A DNA stretch of 64,000 nt from Daphnia carinata (taxonomy: Eukaryota > Arthropoda > Branchiopoda > Diplostraca > Daphniidae): the NCBI RefSeq assembly GCF_022539665.2, contig NC_081333.1, positions 11,964,971 to 12,028,970 of the forward strand, in the 5' to 3' direction. The notes beneath the pieces are model-generated. The model did not search any database, had not been told where the DNA came from, and saw nothing but the letters and a program-made list of their open reading frames with translations. The translations under genes were made by a program, and so were the position numbers. This document shows positions 35,519-47,686 of this stretch, piece by piece (within the stretch, counting starts at the first letter, position 1; every line of letters begins with the position of its first letter).

Positions 35519-38500
35519 CTACAAAGTAAGACATGGTTCTATAGTTGATACGCTACAAAATATGTGTACAGGTTATTTGATTTGTATCGCTTACCAGGTC
35601 ACCTTTAGTTCCTTTTTCTCCCTTCTCACCCTAAAATGGAGAATTAACGGAGATGCGTTAAAAATGCGGTACTTAATTCACTTTGGATGGGATCCAAGCG
35701 TCATGCGGGCAACGAATGTCACTACTTTAAAAAGAACTAAAAGGAGGACAGCCAAGACAACTATGGGACTGCGTTTTTTTTAGTGCGAGGTTTTCGAGCA
35801 AACGAAAGTTACATTTAGTGGACTACCTTGATTCCAGGTATTCCATCAGTCCCCTATGTTAAACAAGATCAGGAATCCAAACAAGGTTGATCAAAATGGT
35901 CAGGATTTTTTTTTTAGTAAGAAAATTTAGTTGGGGTTAAACAAAATAAAAAAAAAAGGGCTACAGAATGAAATCATGCAAATAAATGTGTTAAATTAAT
36001 GATCTAAAAACCGAGTCAAAGTTTATAAATAGTTAACGGAAACAATCTAGAGTCGTGAAGCGCCCAAAATTGTTCGTATTTTTATGATTTACCGGTAGAC
36101 CAGGTTCGCCTCGCTCTCCTTTTCTGCCCGGCTCTCCTCTGCCTCCTTTGAGTCCGTCAAGACCGTTGGGTCCCTGTTTTTCATTTGATGATAATCAAAG
36201 TGGAAAGAAATGAACATGTGAGACGCGCATTTAGACTTCAAATTAAAACGTTGCATGCCGAACAGATAAAAGTAAAACCGTCAACCAAAGTTCTATGTTC
36301 GCTAACTCAACCGAGGTATCGGGAAGGCTATGGCGGTGTGTTATTGGGGTAAAATTTGTGTGCACAAAAAAAAGTAAAGCTTCATTTTAAAAAATAACCG
36401 GGTAGATGTTAGTGATGTGCCCATGTCGATTTGGGCGTGCTTCGATTTTCCCTTTCGTCCGTCTTACCATTGGGCCCATTTTGCCTAAATCACCTGGCCG
36501 TCCTGGCTCTCCGCGCAATCCCATTGGTCCCTAAATGTTAATAAAAGACGATTTAATTCATATATTTTTTTCACGTTTAATTTGATAGACTTATTACCGG
36601 AAGGCCAATCGGCCCAGAGTCGCCCTTTTCACCTCTTTCGCCCTGTTTAAAATTCAATTAATTATGTGATATGATAAGAGGAAATAAGAGGACACATACC
36701 GCTTCGCCTTTAGTGCCATCGTTGCCTCTATCTCCTTTGATCCCAGGTGGGCCTTGTAGTCCAGAAGGTCCTATTGTAATTAAATAATTTAGCGATTGAA
36801 AATGATTCAAACTGAAACTAGAAAATGCACGTACCTGGTGGTCCTGGAGGTCCTGGAGCTCCCATAACCTATTCGTCCCAATGACAGACAGTGATTGTTT
36901 AATACAAACTATTTACGTGGCATAATGAAGTTGATGTTGTTGACTTACAACTTCAGTGAGGACTCCATCGATTGCGCCATCCCCTTGCTGAAAATGAAAA
37001 CAATTTTGGTCGTTATAAATAGAGAAACATTGTGAAGCTGATGTGTTAAAGAATGGATATTAAAAATGAGGGGGTGTTAAATTCAAAGCGACTAAAATAC
37101 AAGTCAGATCTTTGTCATACGACCATGAAACAAAGGTCAGATTCAATTCAATTATTCACAGCATTCAAAACGAGCTTAGAAAGAAATGCCCTTCAACAAG
37201 CGGACCATCAAGCTACAAAGCAAAGTGACGTGCACTACTATAAAACATTCAGCTTACTGCAGTACAGGTATCTTACCAGAACCGAATAATACAATTAAAC
37301 AAAAAAGCAGGAGTCTAAACAGTTTTGATAACAGCGTACGGACTTTCATGTTTTTTTTGTTTTTGTTTTAAAGGCACAAAAGGTTTTCAACAGGTAAAAT
37401 TATGAGTTGCATTTACAGATCGTAAAAAAAAGTATGAAATTTACCTGTCTTCTCCTGAGTTTTTTGTATTTCTGTGCATCGCATTGGGGTTTTTGGTCCA
37501 TCATAGAGAAGTGGAAGAGAGCACCGCAGACCAAAAGACAAACGTGTTGCGTTGTTTTTGAATGAGGAAATGAAAGTAGAAAGAGAAAAAAAACAAAAAA
37601 CAAACAAACAATAAAACGAATGAGAAGAGTTTTGTGATTTTCAATCAAATTATCAGGAAAATGGCATGGACAATAGCACTACATGCGCTTTCAATCAATA
37701 CGCTAATCCAAGCCTCTATTTGACGTTATGCCTCATCTAAAATGTCAGTAGATTGAGACAATCAAATGCAAAAGGAACCTGGCCAATTCCTTTGTGTGCG
37801 TCTTGCCAATGGCACAGGAATAAGTGTAAGAGTAAGATGATATTCAAAGAAATTTGGTGATGCAAGAAGAAAATCCTAAGGTGCCAACGCCTTGCAATGA
37901 TATACGAAACTGGCAGTCACATGTAAAAAAAAAAAAAAAAAAAAAAACTACTTTTCGAAACACCTGAGGAAGAAGAGGCGAAACAAATTCATCGAAAAAT
38001 GTGGCGGTTGGTTAAAGAGAAATTAGGATTTGAGGAATGATTGGAAAATAAGCATTGGCACGATCGACTTACTCGTTTGAAAAGACCTTGTCTGCCAATC
38101 GACTGTGTCGTTGTTGAGAAAAAAATTCAGAGAAAAGAAAACCGGAGAGAATCTCAAATGATTACGGTTTCCTCTTTTTTTTTCTTTTCTTTAGCCTTTA
38201 AGGAACATATTTTAATACTACGTTGCTATTCCCCCAAAACCCTGACGACGGCACACTATTTGAAGAAAAGCAATGATGGCGCATCTTTGTGACTGGCGAG
38301 CCATATGCGGACGAAACGTTGTTTTTTTATATAGCACATGATAAGAAACACGTAGAGAGACTTTGAATTTGGGGTCAAACATTACCGACTCTCCTTTGTC
38401 GCCCTTCTCTCCCCTGACGCCAGGATAGCCCTGTTTTCAAGAGAAAGAAAGGGAAAAAAGTTAAATAGAATTGTCGCGACCTCATCGCATGAATTTTTTT

Positions 38501-41500
38501 TGAGTTGCGATAACGAAAATTGAAAAAAAAAGGAGGGAGGAGGAGGGAAAGAATAGAATAAAAGATATAACATAAGGGGCGACAAGAAACAAACCGAAGG
38601 GGGAGGATATTCCTCGACTACTTACAGGTGGTCCAGGTAAACCGGGGGGTCCCATCAATCCTGGGGGACCGATATCGCCGTACTCGCCTTTCTCGCCTTT
38701 AGGTCCCGGTTGTCCCTGTTGCATTCAGACGTGGAACATCACAATGAAAAGGAAAAAAAAGGTGTGTGGATCAATGTTTCGCCTTTCGCGTCATCATGTT
38801 AAGTTGGCGATTGGATTCTTTTATTAACACGTACCGGTAGACCTGGCGGTCCCTGAGCTCCCACCTCGCCGTCGTTGCCGTCGGCACCTGGTGGTCCACG
38901 AAGTCCACTTTCACCTTGCACGCCTTAAAAATAAACGATTTATTTTCGAGTCTTGAATAATTTGGCGGTTCTTTTTTTTAAAAGGGCAAATCTCCACAAG
39001 CTAGTGCTTTTTCAGTTTGATAGATGGCATTACCTGGCAGTCCCATGTCTCCTTTCTCACCCTTTTCACCGCGATAACCGCGTTCGCCGACCTCGCCCTT
39101 GGGTCCGGGCAGTCCGGGAGCTCCGCGTTCAGCAGCTTCGCCTGACTCTCCCTATTTTTTTTTTATGTTAAAGAAATAAATTCAAGTTTTAGAATTTTTT
39201 TTAAAAGCTGTCAACAAGTTGACCGCAACAATCACGATGCGTTTTCTGCGCTCAAACCGCAAGCCACAAGCGTAGTAATATAAAACGGGACAGAGAAGCG
39301 GCCAAACAAATTCTTCTTTTTTTTTTTCATCATCGTGAATCATGCGCATGGCCAAAACGAGGAAAGTGTTGAGTGACACATGAAATAAAGCTTCAACGTG
39401 CTATGTAGATGCAGCTGGGAATATTTTCGTTTTCAAAAATAGAAGGAAAAAGGAGAGGCTTGGTTAGCGTTGAATGAATAGCTTGTTACTTACTCCAACC
39501 TATGGAAGGATGTTATGTTACAACTCCTGCAACAACAGAACAAGGGTTGGGCTAATACAACATTGTGTGTACACAGTATTTGAAGGGGAAAAAAAAACTC
39601 AAGTGGCATAAACGAGAAAAACGAGTTAGTTGGATTTGTGAATAATAAGCAGCCGACTGATGTGCGTCCGGAAGGAAATAGTAAAAAAAATAAATAGGGG
39701 ATATAACATGACACTGTGAACGCAGTACAATTATACGACACCGACCAAATAAATATGAGATAAGACACCGATCACTAAAACGAGCTAAAACACTAATAGT
39801 AATACGCATATATGTTAATGTGTAACACAATCCGCCATAGCCCCCTTTCCGTCCATACAGAACCCGATCCATACAAATAATAGGGTTAATAATCTTTTGC
39901 GTGTGTTAAACGACACCGAAAGCCGTTATACATGTCTACATGTATGTTAGACACCAAAAGGGTTTGAAAAGAATCGAAATATACATTGATACAAGGCTTA
40001 TTATGCATAAACTCGAGGGACGTGTAAGACGACCCTCGCTAGATGCTTTTTAGAATTTGGAATTGCTTCAAGAATCAAAACTACTAAATGAAAGGGACCA
40101 AAAGGAAACTTACTCGTTTGCCACGTTTGCCCCGAGCACCTTTTTCTCCGTCACGGCCAGGTGGACCAATTGCTCCCGCTTCTCCTTTTTCGCCGGGCAC
40201 ACCTATTTATCGAAATGGGAATCACGTGAATAGATAAGATAGAAAATAACAGTTTCTTTTTCCATTTTTCAAAGTCATTGACGTACCTGGAGCTCCTGGT
40301 GGTCCTGAATGGTGAAGAACGTGATTGGATAAAAATTTTAGATTGCTCATTCTTTGAATTGTTTGATTATATTGTACCTGGTGGGCCTTCGACGATCCCG
40401 CCGGGGAAATTCTTACCGTCGACGTTCACGATCGGTCCGCGATCACCCTTTTCGCCCTGTCAGTAACAACGGACTCACTCAATTATCTTTCTCGTTGTAA
40501 AACAGCAATTTTTTGAATGTAACTCTCGATATATTATGCGAGATGAGTTGTGAATGGACTTCTTTTTTTTTTTTTTTGTTATTAACGATATTCGGACTAT
40601 GTTTATTGCTGGATTTATTAGGTACATATATATATATTGTATATCTACCTTAGGGCCAGCTAAGCCAATCATTCCTGGCGCTCCGGGAAGTCCGGGAGCT
40701 CCTGGGGCACCCGGGAATCCTGGTTGTCCAGCATCTCCCGGTTGTCCAGAGTCACCTGGGGGTCCTGATCGACCGTCAATACCAGGCAAGCCGGTCGGTC
40801 CTGTGAAAAAAAAAAAGAAAAAAAAAACAATAGGGCGATATTTTATAAGAAACGTTATAGTGATCCATTATTGACATCGTTTTGCCAAAGGTCCATGGAT
40901 TGAATTTCTCTCAAAATAGAGGCAAATTGAAGTTAATTTACCTGGAGGACCGGGCGGTCCAGGGGGTCCAGGGTCTCCTGGTTCACCCTATAAAGAATAC
41001 CGCGTGAAAGGCGTACAACAGAAAAATATGATTAGAATCAATCAATCAAGAAAGGGTTTGATGGAAGGAAAAAAAAAAAAGGTTTAACAAAAAAAAGCAG
41101 TTTTAGTCAAAGTAAAAAGCAATCAAAATCTTGTCTACTATAGTCAAGGCCATCACTTGATAGTTGGCTGGTCAAAACTAAAAAGAAGAAGAAGAAAAAA
41201 CTAAAACAACAAAAAGGGTTGGTTTGGCTGTAGCCCTTTCTTGTCCAGAAATCCTGCTTCTCATTAGGAGGGCAATAGATATTTTTATTAAATTTTATGT
41301 TACAAAGGAAAAAGATGGTACACCCTCCATAACCTGTTCTACTAATATTAGTGGTCTAATATAAAAAAGAGCGAGATTGAGAGAAAAAAAAAAAAAAAGA
41401 GAACATTAAGGAATCGATTCTCGTCAGTCGATCTTATTGTACCTTGAGCATCAGTATCGACTCCGGATCAATGTTGAAGCCCAAACCTTTCAGACCCTGT

Positions 41501-44500
41501 ACATAAGAAAAGAAACATACAAAACAAGGGCAGGTGAAAGGGCGTGCATTTCTACTGCTGTCATACATGTGACTATATTAGGTATAATTTGAATGAACAA
41601 ACGCCGCCAAGTTTCGCTGGAGGATTTTATAACAGAAAACGAAGGCAAAAGCAAATGATTGGTGATATGAAAATGTTCGACAGGTACTTGAGAAATTGCA
41701 TATCTTAAAATGTAAGAGAAAGTGACCTCGACTGCAATAGCCGCAAACATTAATTTTATATTCATTCTTTTTTTTTTTTTTTTTTTTTACTGGAGGGGGC
41801 TCTTTCTACGATGTTTTATCTTTGAAATCAGAGAGCTATTTTTCTTTGTTTGTTTTTATTTCTTTTTGCTTCGGTCAGCGTGCAGGTGCAATTCGAATTG
41901 CAATGAAAAAAGAAACCGATTCCCAAGACTTGAAAGACCAAATTTGGAAGGTTGTCGAGTTTTTTTGTTTTTTTGTTTCTGCATTGATGTTGCACTCAAG
42001 ATCATCTCCCACCACGGCCAATGTCGACATTCAGACGGTTCGAATCAACTGTGCATTAAAACCCCATGCCCTGAAGCCAAGAAAGCGGCTAACTCAAAGC
42101 CAAGGTGATGCAGCAAAAGGTGAGAAACAGAAAATTGTACAAGCAAAACCCAAACTACAAAGTCGTGCGGTCGTAAGGATGAGTTCATTAGTTTTCACCT
42201 TGACCATGTAAACGGTGCCATAGCCGAAGAGATCGGCGTGGGTCGTCGTAGATACAGAGCGCTTGATGTTCTGCTGCGCATCCGATAATGACAAGCGTCC
42301 CAGCACCAGAGCCGATTCAAAGATTCAAAGCGACATGCATTTTTTTTTTTTTTTAAAGAAGACGAAAGAAAAAGAGACATAGAGTTATAGCGTTAGCCAA
42401 TGCAATTGAAAAACAAAGATTTGTTAACTCCGAAGAAGAATAAATTCTTTTAAGTGAATTATGAATCGCGTAGCGTCACGAATTTTAGAATGGAACGATG
42501 ACGTTGGCAGCTTCACTTTGGCATACGCCGTTTCTTTACACACAGGGAGAAAAAAAAAACGCATCATAATCTAAATGAGAAAACATTGTTAACACAGTCA
42601 AAACTAAACAAGCGGTCTTTCCAACTATTTAGACGGTTTTTGATCCACTGACGATGCATTTAAAACACATTCCTCTTGTCGGATATGAATCCAGTTGATT
42701 ACAAAGAACCCGGGTGTGTTAATAGCGATGCCTTGGGCCAATGATTAAAGCGTTCGTCATCATTATTATCATTAATTTTTTTTTAGTTGGAAAATACATT
42801 GGAGAGGATAGCAATTGCAGTCCCTTTTTTTTTTTTTGTAAACGTGTTAGTCGTCTACCAGCATAAATACCTTAGATGTGGATAGCAGATCGTAACCGCT
42901 GTTGCCCGTTTCGCCTTTGATGCCCTTCTCGCCGGGACGACCCTATCGCAAGAATTCAAGACACAAATAACAGTGATATACATGAGGGCAATCAGATAAT
43001 ATAGAGTATTTGCATTGTTATTGCTCTATCTAAAATGAAAAGGAAAAGATAACTAAACTAAACGGTTGGTCTTAATGACAAGAATTTGTTTTTTATTGTC
43101 CCCAATGTTATTCCCCGGGTCAGTTGAAAACATTCCGGTTACGGAATGGTTTAAATGGATAGAGAAAGCTCGACAGATTTAGGCTGATTTTATCAGATAA
43201 AATTATTTATTGTTTTTTTTTTTTTTTTGTTTTAATAATTTTTTTTTTTTTTTTTTTTAAAGCAAAGGAATGCGGGTGAAGGGAACTGATGAGCGCGCAG
43301 AAGCATTAGGGAAAACTTACCGGTTCGCCTTTCGGCCCATCTAACCCAATAGGGCCCTGCAATAGCAGTAAAAAAAAAGATAATTTTTAGTATTAAGAAA
43401 AAACAAAAATTACGTGTTAAAAAAGCATGATTAAAGTAAATGAAGTTAAACGCTACAGAAGTTTGTGTTACGTTCCATCGACTACAAGATATAACAGCAA
43501 ATACCAGAAAGCTCCAACACCAAATGATTTATGAACCAGAAAACACGTGTGTTTTTTCAAGACAAGAAATCAACATAGATAATGTGTCCGACAAACTGAT
43601 GATGTCAAGACAGTACACCAGGTGAAAACTAATACCTAAATATATACATATATTTTTGTCTAAGCATTTCTTGTTAATCTAAAACAGAAATTTCATTAGT
43701 GCTGATTTCAGCGTTGCACACACACACAGTCCCGAAACACGAGAAAAAAACCTATATATACGTTCATGGCTCGTGTGTTATACATCCCGCATTTTGGACG
43801 CAAGGAAAAATCATCAACCAGTTGGAGCCGCTCAGCTCTGGTTTATTTTGGATCAACCAAAATAATCGTACAGAAAAAAAAAAAAAAAAAAAAAAGAAAA
43901 ATCATCACAGCTGACGGGCTTTTGACGTCAGGGTCGAGCCCCTCACCAGTGAATGTGATGTAATAAAATGAAATAAGGAGAGGAAAAGAGATCACGAACC
44001 GCGTTCTATATACCCATGGCAGCTAATATCGAGAAAACGTTGCGCATTAGGGTAGAAAAAGAGAGGCGAAAGACGTAGAACGATGGATGGGAAAAGTTTG
44101 TGTTACCCCCTGGACCCCATGGCATAGACGAGTAAGTGAAAGGTGGAAAAAAAAAGAAACAGCTCGCTAGGGAAGGCCGTATCCGCTTGAGACGTGTTAG
44201 TATATTGATTTGACTTAACAAGGAAGACGTTGGAAAAAGAACTAATAGTCGAAAATCACGAAAACTAAGAGAAGATGATTTCCCTTTTTTTTTTCTTCTT
44301 TAGAATGAGGGAAAATAAATATAATAACAAAAAAAAAATCAAAAAAGCACATCCACCAACCGGAAAACCCGGGTAGCCTCGTGCGCCAGTCAGTCCCTGT
44401 AAAAAGAAACATAAAAAGAAGGACGTTCGCTGTGTTGAAAATATCGAGAAATTTTTGGTGGAAATTCGCTTTTCTAATAAAGAACCCCCGTGTTTTTCGT

Positions 44501-45338
44501 TTAAATAACTAAATTCAATTCAGCTCTAAGAAACAATAAGAATATTGACAAAAGCAATTTTGCATGTTTGACGTCACACAACACCTGAGAATGTCGACTA
44601 TTTTTTTCACAAAGAATTTGTCGAGAATAAATGCGTGCCTTCCAAAACGTCACACAAAGCCACACAACAATTTCAAAGATAAATCAGTTTTAAAAAAAAA
44701 AAGTGTTTTACTTACAGGAAATCCGTTTTTGCCGATTGGTCCAGGAAGGCCCTGCACGTCGATGAAAAGCGAAAAACCGAAAAAAGAGTGTTGTTACACA
44801 TCGAAATAAATACATTTTGGGGGGGGGGGGGAACGAAAAGAACTTTGACACGTCATGGCCGGCCAAAACGAAACGACTAGATTAGCATCAGAAAAACCGA
44901 GCCGTCACAAACCAAAGAAGGAAGAGTGGGGGGTTGAAAAATCTTCCCTGAAGCTCTGACAATAAATCAGGGAAAGAGAAAAAAAAAACCGAGTTGTTCG
45001 GCAACGCCGATATCCATCTAGGATCTACGTGTCAGTGAACAGATGCTAGATCCCTACGCCCCCCAATTCCTTCCTCAGTAAAGGAATAAACAAGCTCAAT
45101 CAGATCAGTTGAGCCCGTCATCAGCATTATAAATATCAAGATGTTTGTGTTAGCCAATAACATTACTTTGGAAAGGTCGAGGGGTACAAATAGAAAATGA
45201 AAAGAAAAAAAGGAAGAGAATATTTTTTTTTTTTTTTTAATTCTATTTTGTCTGCCGTTTTGCTTACCGCAACTCCAGGTTCTCCAGCGTCACCTTTCTG
45301 ACCGCGTTTGCCTCTCTTGCCCGGCGGGCCAGCTGGAC
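34942..45338 (-). CDS. Transmembrane (MACIT, type XIII/XXIII/XXV-like) collagen, 5' exons not found
   Basis: Twenty-six exons in continuous phase encode 584 residues from the start of the first collagenous domain to the stop: 45268-45338, 44716-44751, 44361-44396, 43321-43356, 42871-42942, 42199-42273, 41443-41496, 40942-40987, 40649-40800, 40378-40456, 40287-40304, 40114-40202, 39034-39151, 38835-38923, 38626-38715, 38386-38430, 36949-36987, 36835-36868, 36700-36770, 36598-36642, 36468-36530, 36093-36173, 35827-35853, 35595-35630, 35378-35518, 34942-35055. Gly-X-Y repeats fill most exons; many are multiples of 9 nt. [13 protein letters not shown] at the beginning and [17 protein letters not shown] near the end are hallmarks of membrane-associated collagens with interrupted triple helices, single-pass type II proteins of the cell surface. 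The first codon is split, so at least one upstream exon with cytoplasmic and transmembrane parts is missing from the model. Vertebrate relatives act in cell adhesion and neuromuscular synapses. Confidence 0.93.
37924..37946 (+). repeat. Poly-A run in a collagen intron
   Basis: Homopolymer of about 23 A. It lies in the 1.4-kb intron between exons 38386-38430 and 36949-36987, the longest intron in the 3' half of the gene. Confidence 0.85.
41443..42942 (-). other. Collagen internal non-helical domain (three exons)
   Basis: Exons 42871-42942, 42199-42273 and 41443-41496 leave the Gly-X-Y pattern at GYDLLSTSK, run through [19 protein letters not shown] and TVYMVK, return briefly (GLKGLG), and leave again at [12 protein letters not shown] before GEPGDPG resumes. 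This corresponds in position to an internal non-collagenous domain of MACITs, though I cannot align the sequence. The acceptor of exon 42199-42273 (GGATGCGCAG) has a weak pyrimidine tract, so its 5' end is the least certain boundary. An in-frame open reading continues upstream to about 42306. Confidence 0.75.
41768..41789 (+). repeat. Poly-T run in a collagen intron
   Basis: About 22 consecutive T in the intron between exons 42199-42273 and 41443-41496. Similar runs lie at 43207-43228 and 43240-43258 in the next intron upstream. Confidence 0.8.
45268..45338 (-). other. First recognised collagen exon (start of COL1)
   Basis: Encodes [16 protein letters not shown] and onwards, matching the conserved beginning of the first triple-helical domain in type XXV and relatives, where it follows a CxCP motif. 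The acceptor (ACATTCAG) is clear and the exon starts with two bases of a split codon, so the upstream exon must end in phase 1. Confidence 0.9.
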
Positions 45339-47668
45339 CTGAATGTTCGAAAAAGAAAAAAACAAAATTTGGCATGAGGACGATAGAAAAAAAATGATTT
45401 GAATAGTTTGAACACGTACATGTGATGCAATTCATATAGTTAGGTAAACGGACGGAAAGAAAGAGGGAGGACATGTAAAGTAAGAACAGCCCATGAAAAA
45501 TTTTGTTTCATTTTTTTGTTTTGTTGTGTGTTCTTATTCCCCGACTGCCCTTTTGTTTTTTTTTACAACGCCGCTCATCATGCAATTCAAACTGCCTTTC
45601 ATCATCATCATCAAAAAGGCATGGAAACCAAAAATTAAAGAGAGGGTGGAGGACGAAACTTATTCATCAACAGGATCTTTGCATGGTCGGCTTTACAGGT
45701 TTTTTCCTACAGGTGAAATGATGGACAAGGATGATGAATGTGTCGGGTGAAATGATAGGCAGACGCACATAACCAGAGGCATAGGAACAGTGTGACTATT
45801 ACAGGGGAAAGCAAAAACAAAAACAAGAGAAAAAAGGAAAAATGATGAAGACACGCAATCGCATCATCGGTGTGACTTGTTGTAATGGCCGTGATGTGGG
45901 GCTCCCCCGCTCACGTAATAGATCCTCCGCCGGTATTTATTATAACTCCTTTTAAAAGGTCAGGTGAGATCCATCAGAAAAACTGTATGAAAACGCACCT
46001 GTCGTTTTTGTTTTTTTTTCTTTTCAAAAGCTGCATGCGTTTATAAACTCATTCTCAGTTACGAGTTTATTTGTCGGGCCGAACAGCACAGAAAGAAAAC
46101 AAAGGCAGCGGCGGTTCGAGTGGATAGCCCCATCCGATCGGAATTCGAAAATTTGTTGTTTTTTTTTACCATCAACAACCCTGTTGGGGGTAGTCAGTAA
46201 TTGAGATGTTTCATCGACGAAGACCGAAAAGCCCCCATTATTTACATTTTTTTCATTATTATTAATAATCATTTGACATGGATGATCCGGGTGTTAGTGA
46301 TGGAGCAACAAGCTCCTTGTACGTGTGCCTATTAGTCCCCTACCTGATCGTTTAAAAGAACAGCCTTGTAAATCATTCGAAATTCTTCCTTTGAAAAGAC
46401 AACGAATTGATGGTGTATAGCTAAACAAAGTTTGATTACAGTCCTAATGTGATAAAAAGGAAGGAGGCCAATCCGCAGTTTTGACGTGAAAACGTTCATT
46501 CGAAATGATGAAGACATCAAAGAACGTGACCTACTCTTTCCTCTCAATAGCCCACGGTTTTTTTTTTTGCGTCTTCTTCTTAACGAGACGAGCATCTGCT
46601 CGTTATGAGAGCCGCGCTATTTTTCCAAGGGCGCAAGTCAATTGCGAGCCAACACATCACCAGAGCTCGCGGCCACGATGGCCTTTCAGTCTAAACCAGC
46701 AGTTTTCAACCGTCCAACGCTAGTTAGACGGTTCTGTTTGGCTTGGCTACTAGCGGGACCGCAGTCGTTGCATCATCTAAAGTGTTTCGGCCCTTTTCTT
46801 CTATTTACTTTTCCTTTTTCTTTTTTTTTTTTTTTTTTTTTTTTGGAACGTCAGCTTTAAAATTAGCACGTCCATTGCAGATCGTTGACAGCAGCTTCAT
46901 TTCAGTGTTTATTGACAACCAGACTAAAACCAAAAGCCAAAAAGCAATTTGTTTCAACGAGATAACCGATCAAATGAATTGTGTGTTATCTCCGAGATTC
47001 AGTTCCAGAATTTCAGAAAATCGTTGTAGGTTAAAATCGTTTCATTGCATTTCAACGTGATAGGAGTTTCACGTAAACGAACAGCCCCCCCCCCCCAAAA
47101 AAAAAGGATTTTAGAGAATGTTAGAACTGCTGGGACCAGCTGCTACTGGTCTGGCATAGCGAGAGAGTCTCTTCAAAGTCTTTTTTTTTTTTTTTTTTTT
47201 CGAAATGGATGAGGGTATAAGTGGGCGATGCCCCGGCGGAGTAGGAAAAAGTTCTTTTTTGGACCGCAACGCGTTGCGGAGAGCATGCGGCCAAAACATC
47301 AGACCAGTTTGTACTAAATATACGGCGACTGCTGTCTATAGCTTTCCGCTCCCTGGACGACAAGCCAAGAAAGTGGAAGATCTTCGGAGAATTTCCTTCT
47401 CGCCCACTTTCTCTCTATCACTGATCGCTTAAATAATCCCCTTTCTTTCACGTCGTAAAAGGCCTAACGTGTCAACAGCTATTACCGTTTAGTCCATTAA
47501 GTGTCACGACCGGCTATAAAGAACATTTTCGGGCTCTAGTCACGCCAGCTACTTTTAGACCAATAGAACAAAGTCAATACGAGACAGACAAAGTGTGGCA
47601 TACAAATTGAAAAACAGAAAAACAAAAAATGAGTGAAAGTTAATTCAATGAAATCAATTACGAAATGC

Positions 47669-47686
47669 GTGTGTGTGTGTGTGTGT
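47669..47686 (+). repeat. (GT)9 microsatellite
   Basis: Nine perfect GT units followed by ACACC. Confidence 0.85.

Noticed and set aside
40554-40874. Plus-strand frame with Gly/Pro repeats
   Set aside because: Collagen repeats read in antisense also give Gly/Pro-rich frames. The minus-strand reading has the splice sites and phase.
44006-44221. GPGG-like stretch on the minus strand between collagen exons
   Set aside because: No acceptor close enough and only one Gly-X-Y-like triplet run; the flanking exons already join in phase.
46332-46595. Minus-strand frame with a basic start (MLVSLRRRRKKK) as the N-terminal exon of the collagen
   Set aside because: Its donor is in phase 0 while exon 45268-45338 needs phase 1, and it has no convincing transmembrane segment.
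47205-47432. GGVGKSS, resembling a P-loop, in a short plus-strand frame
   Set aside because: The spacing does not fit a full Walker A context and there is no surrounding GTPase or ATPase sequence.
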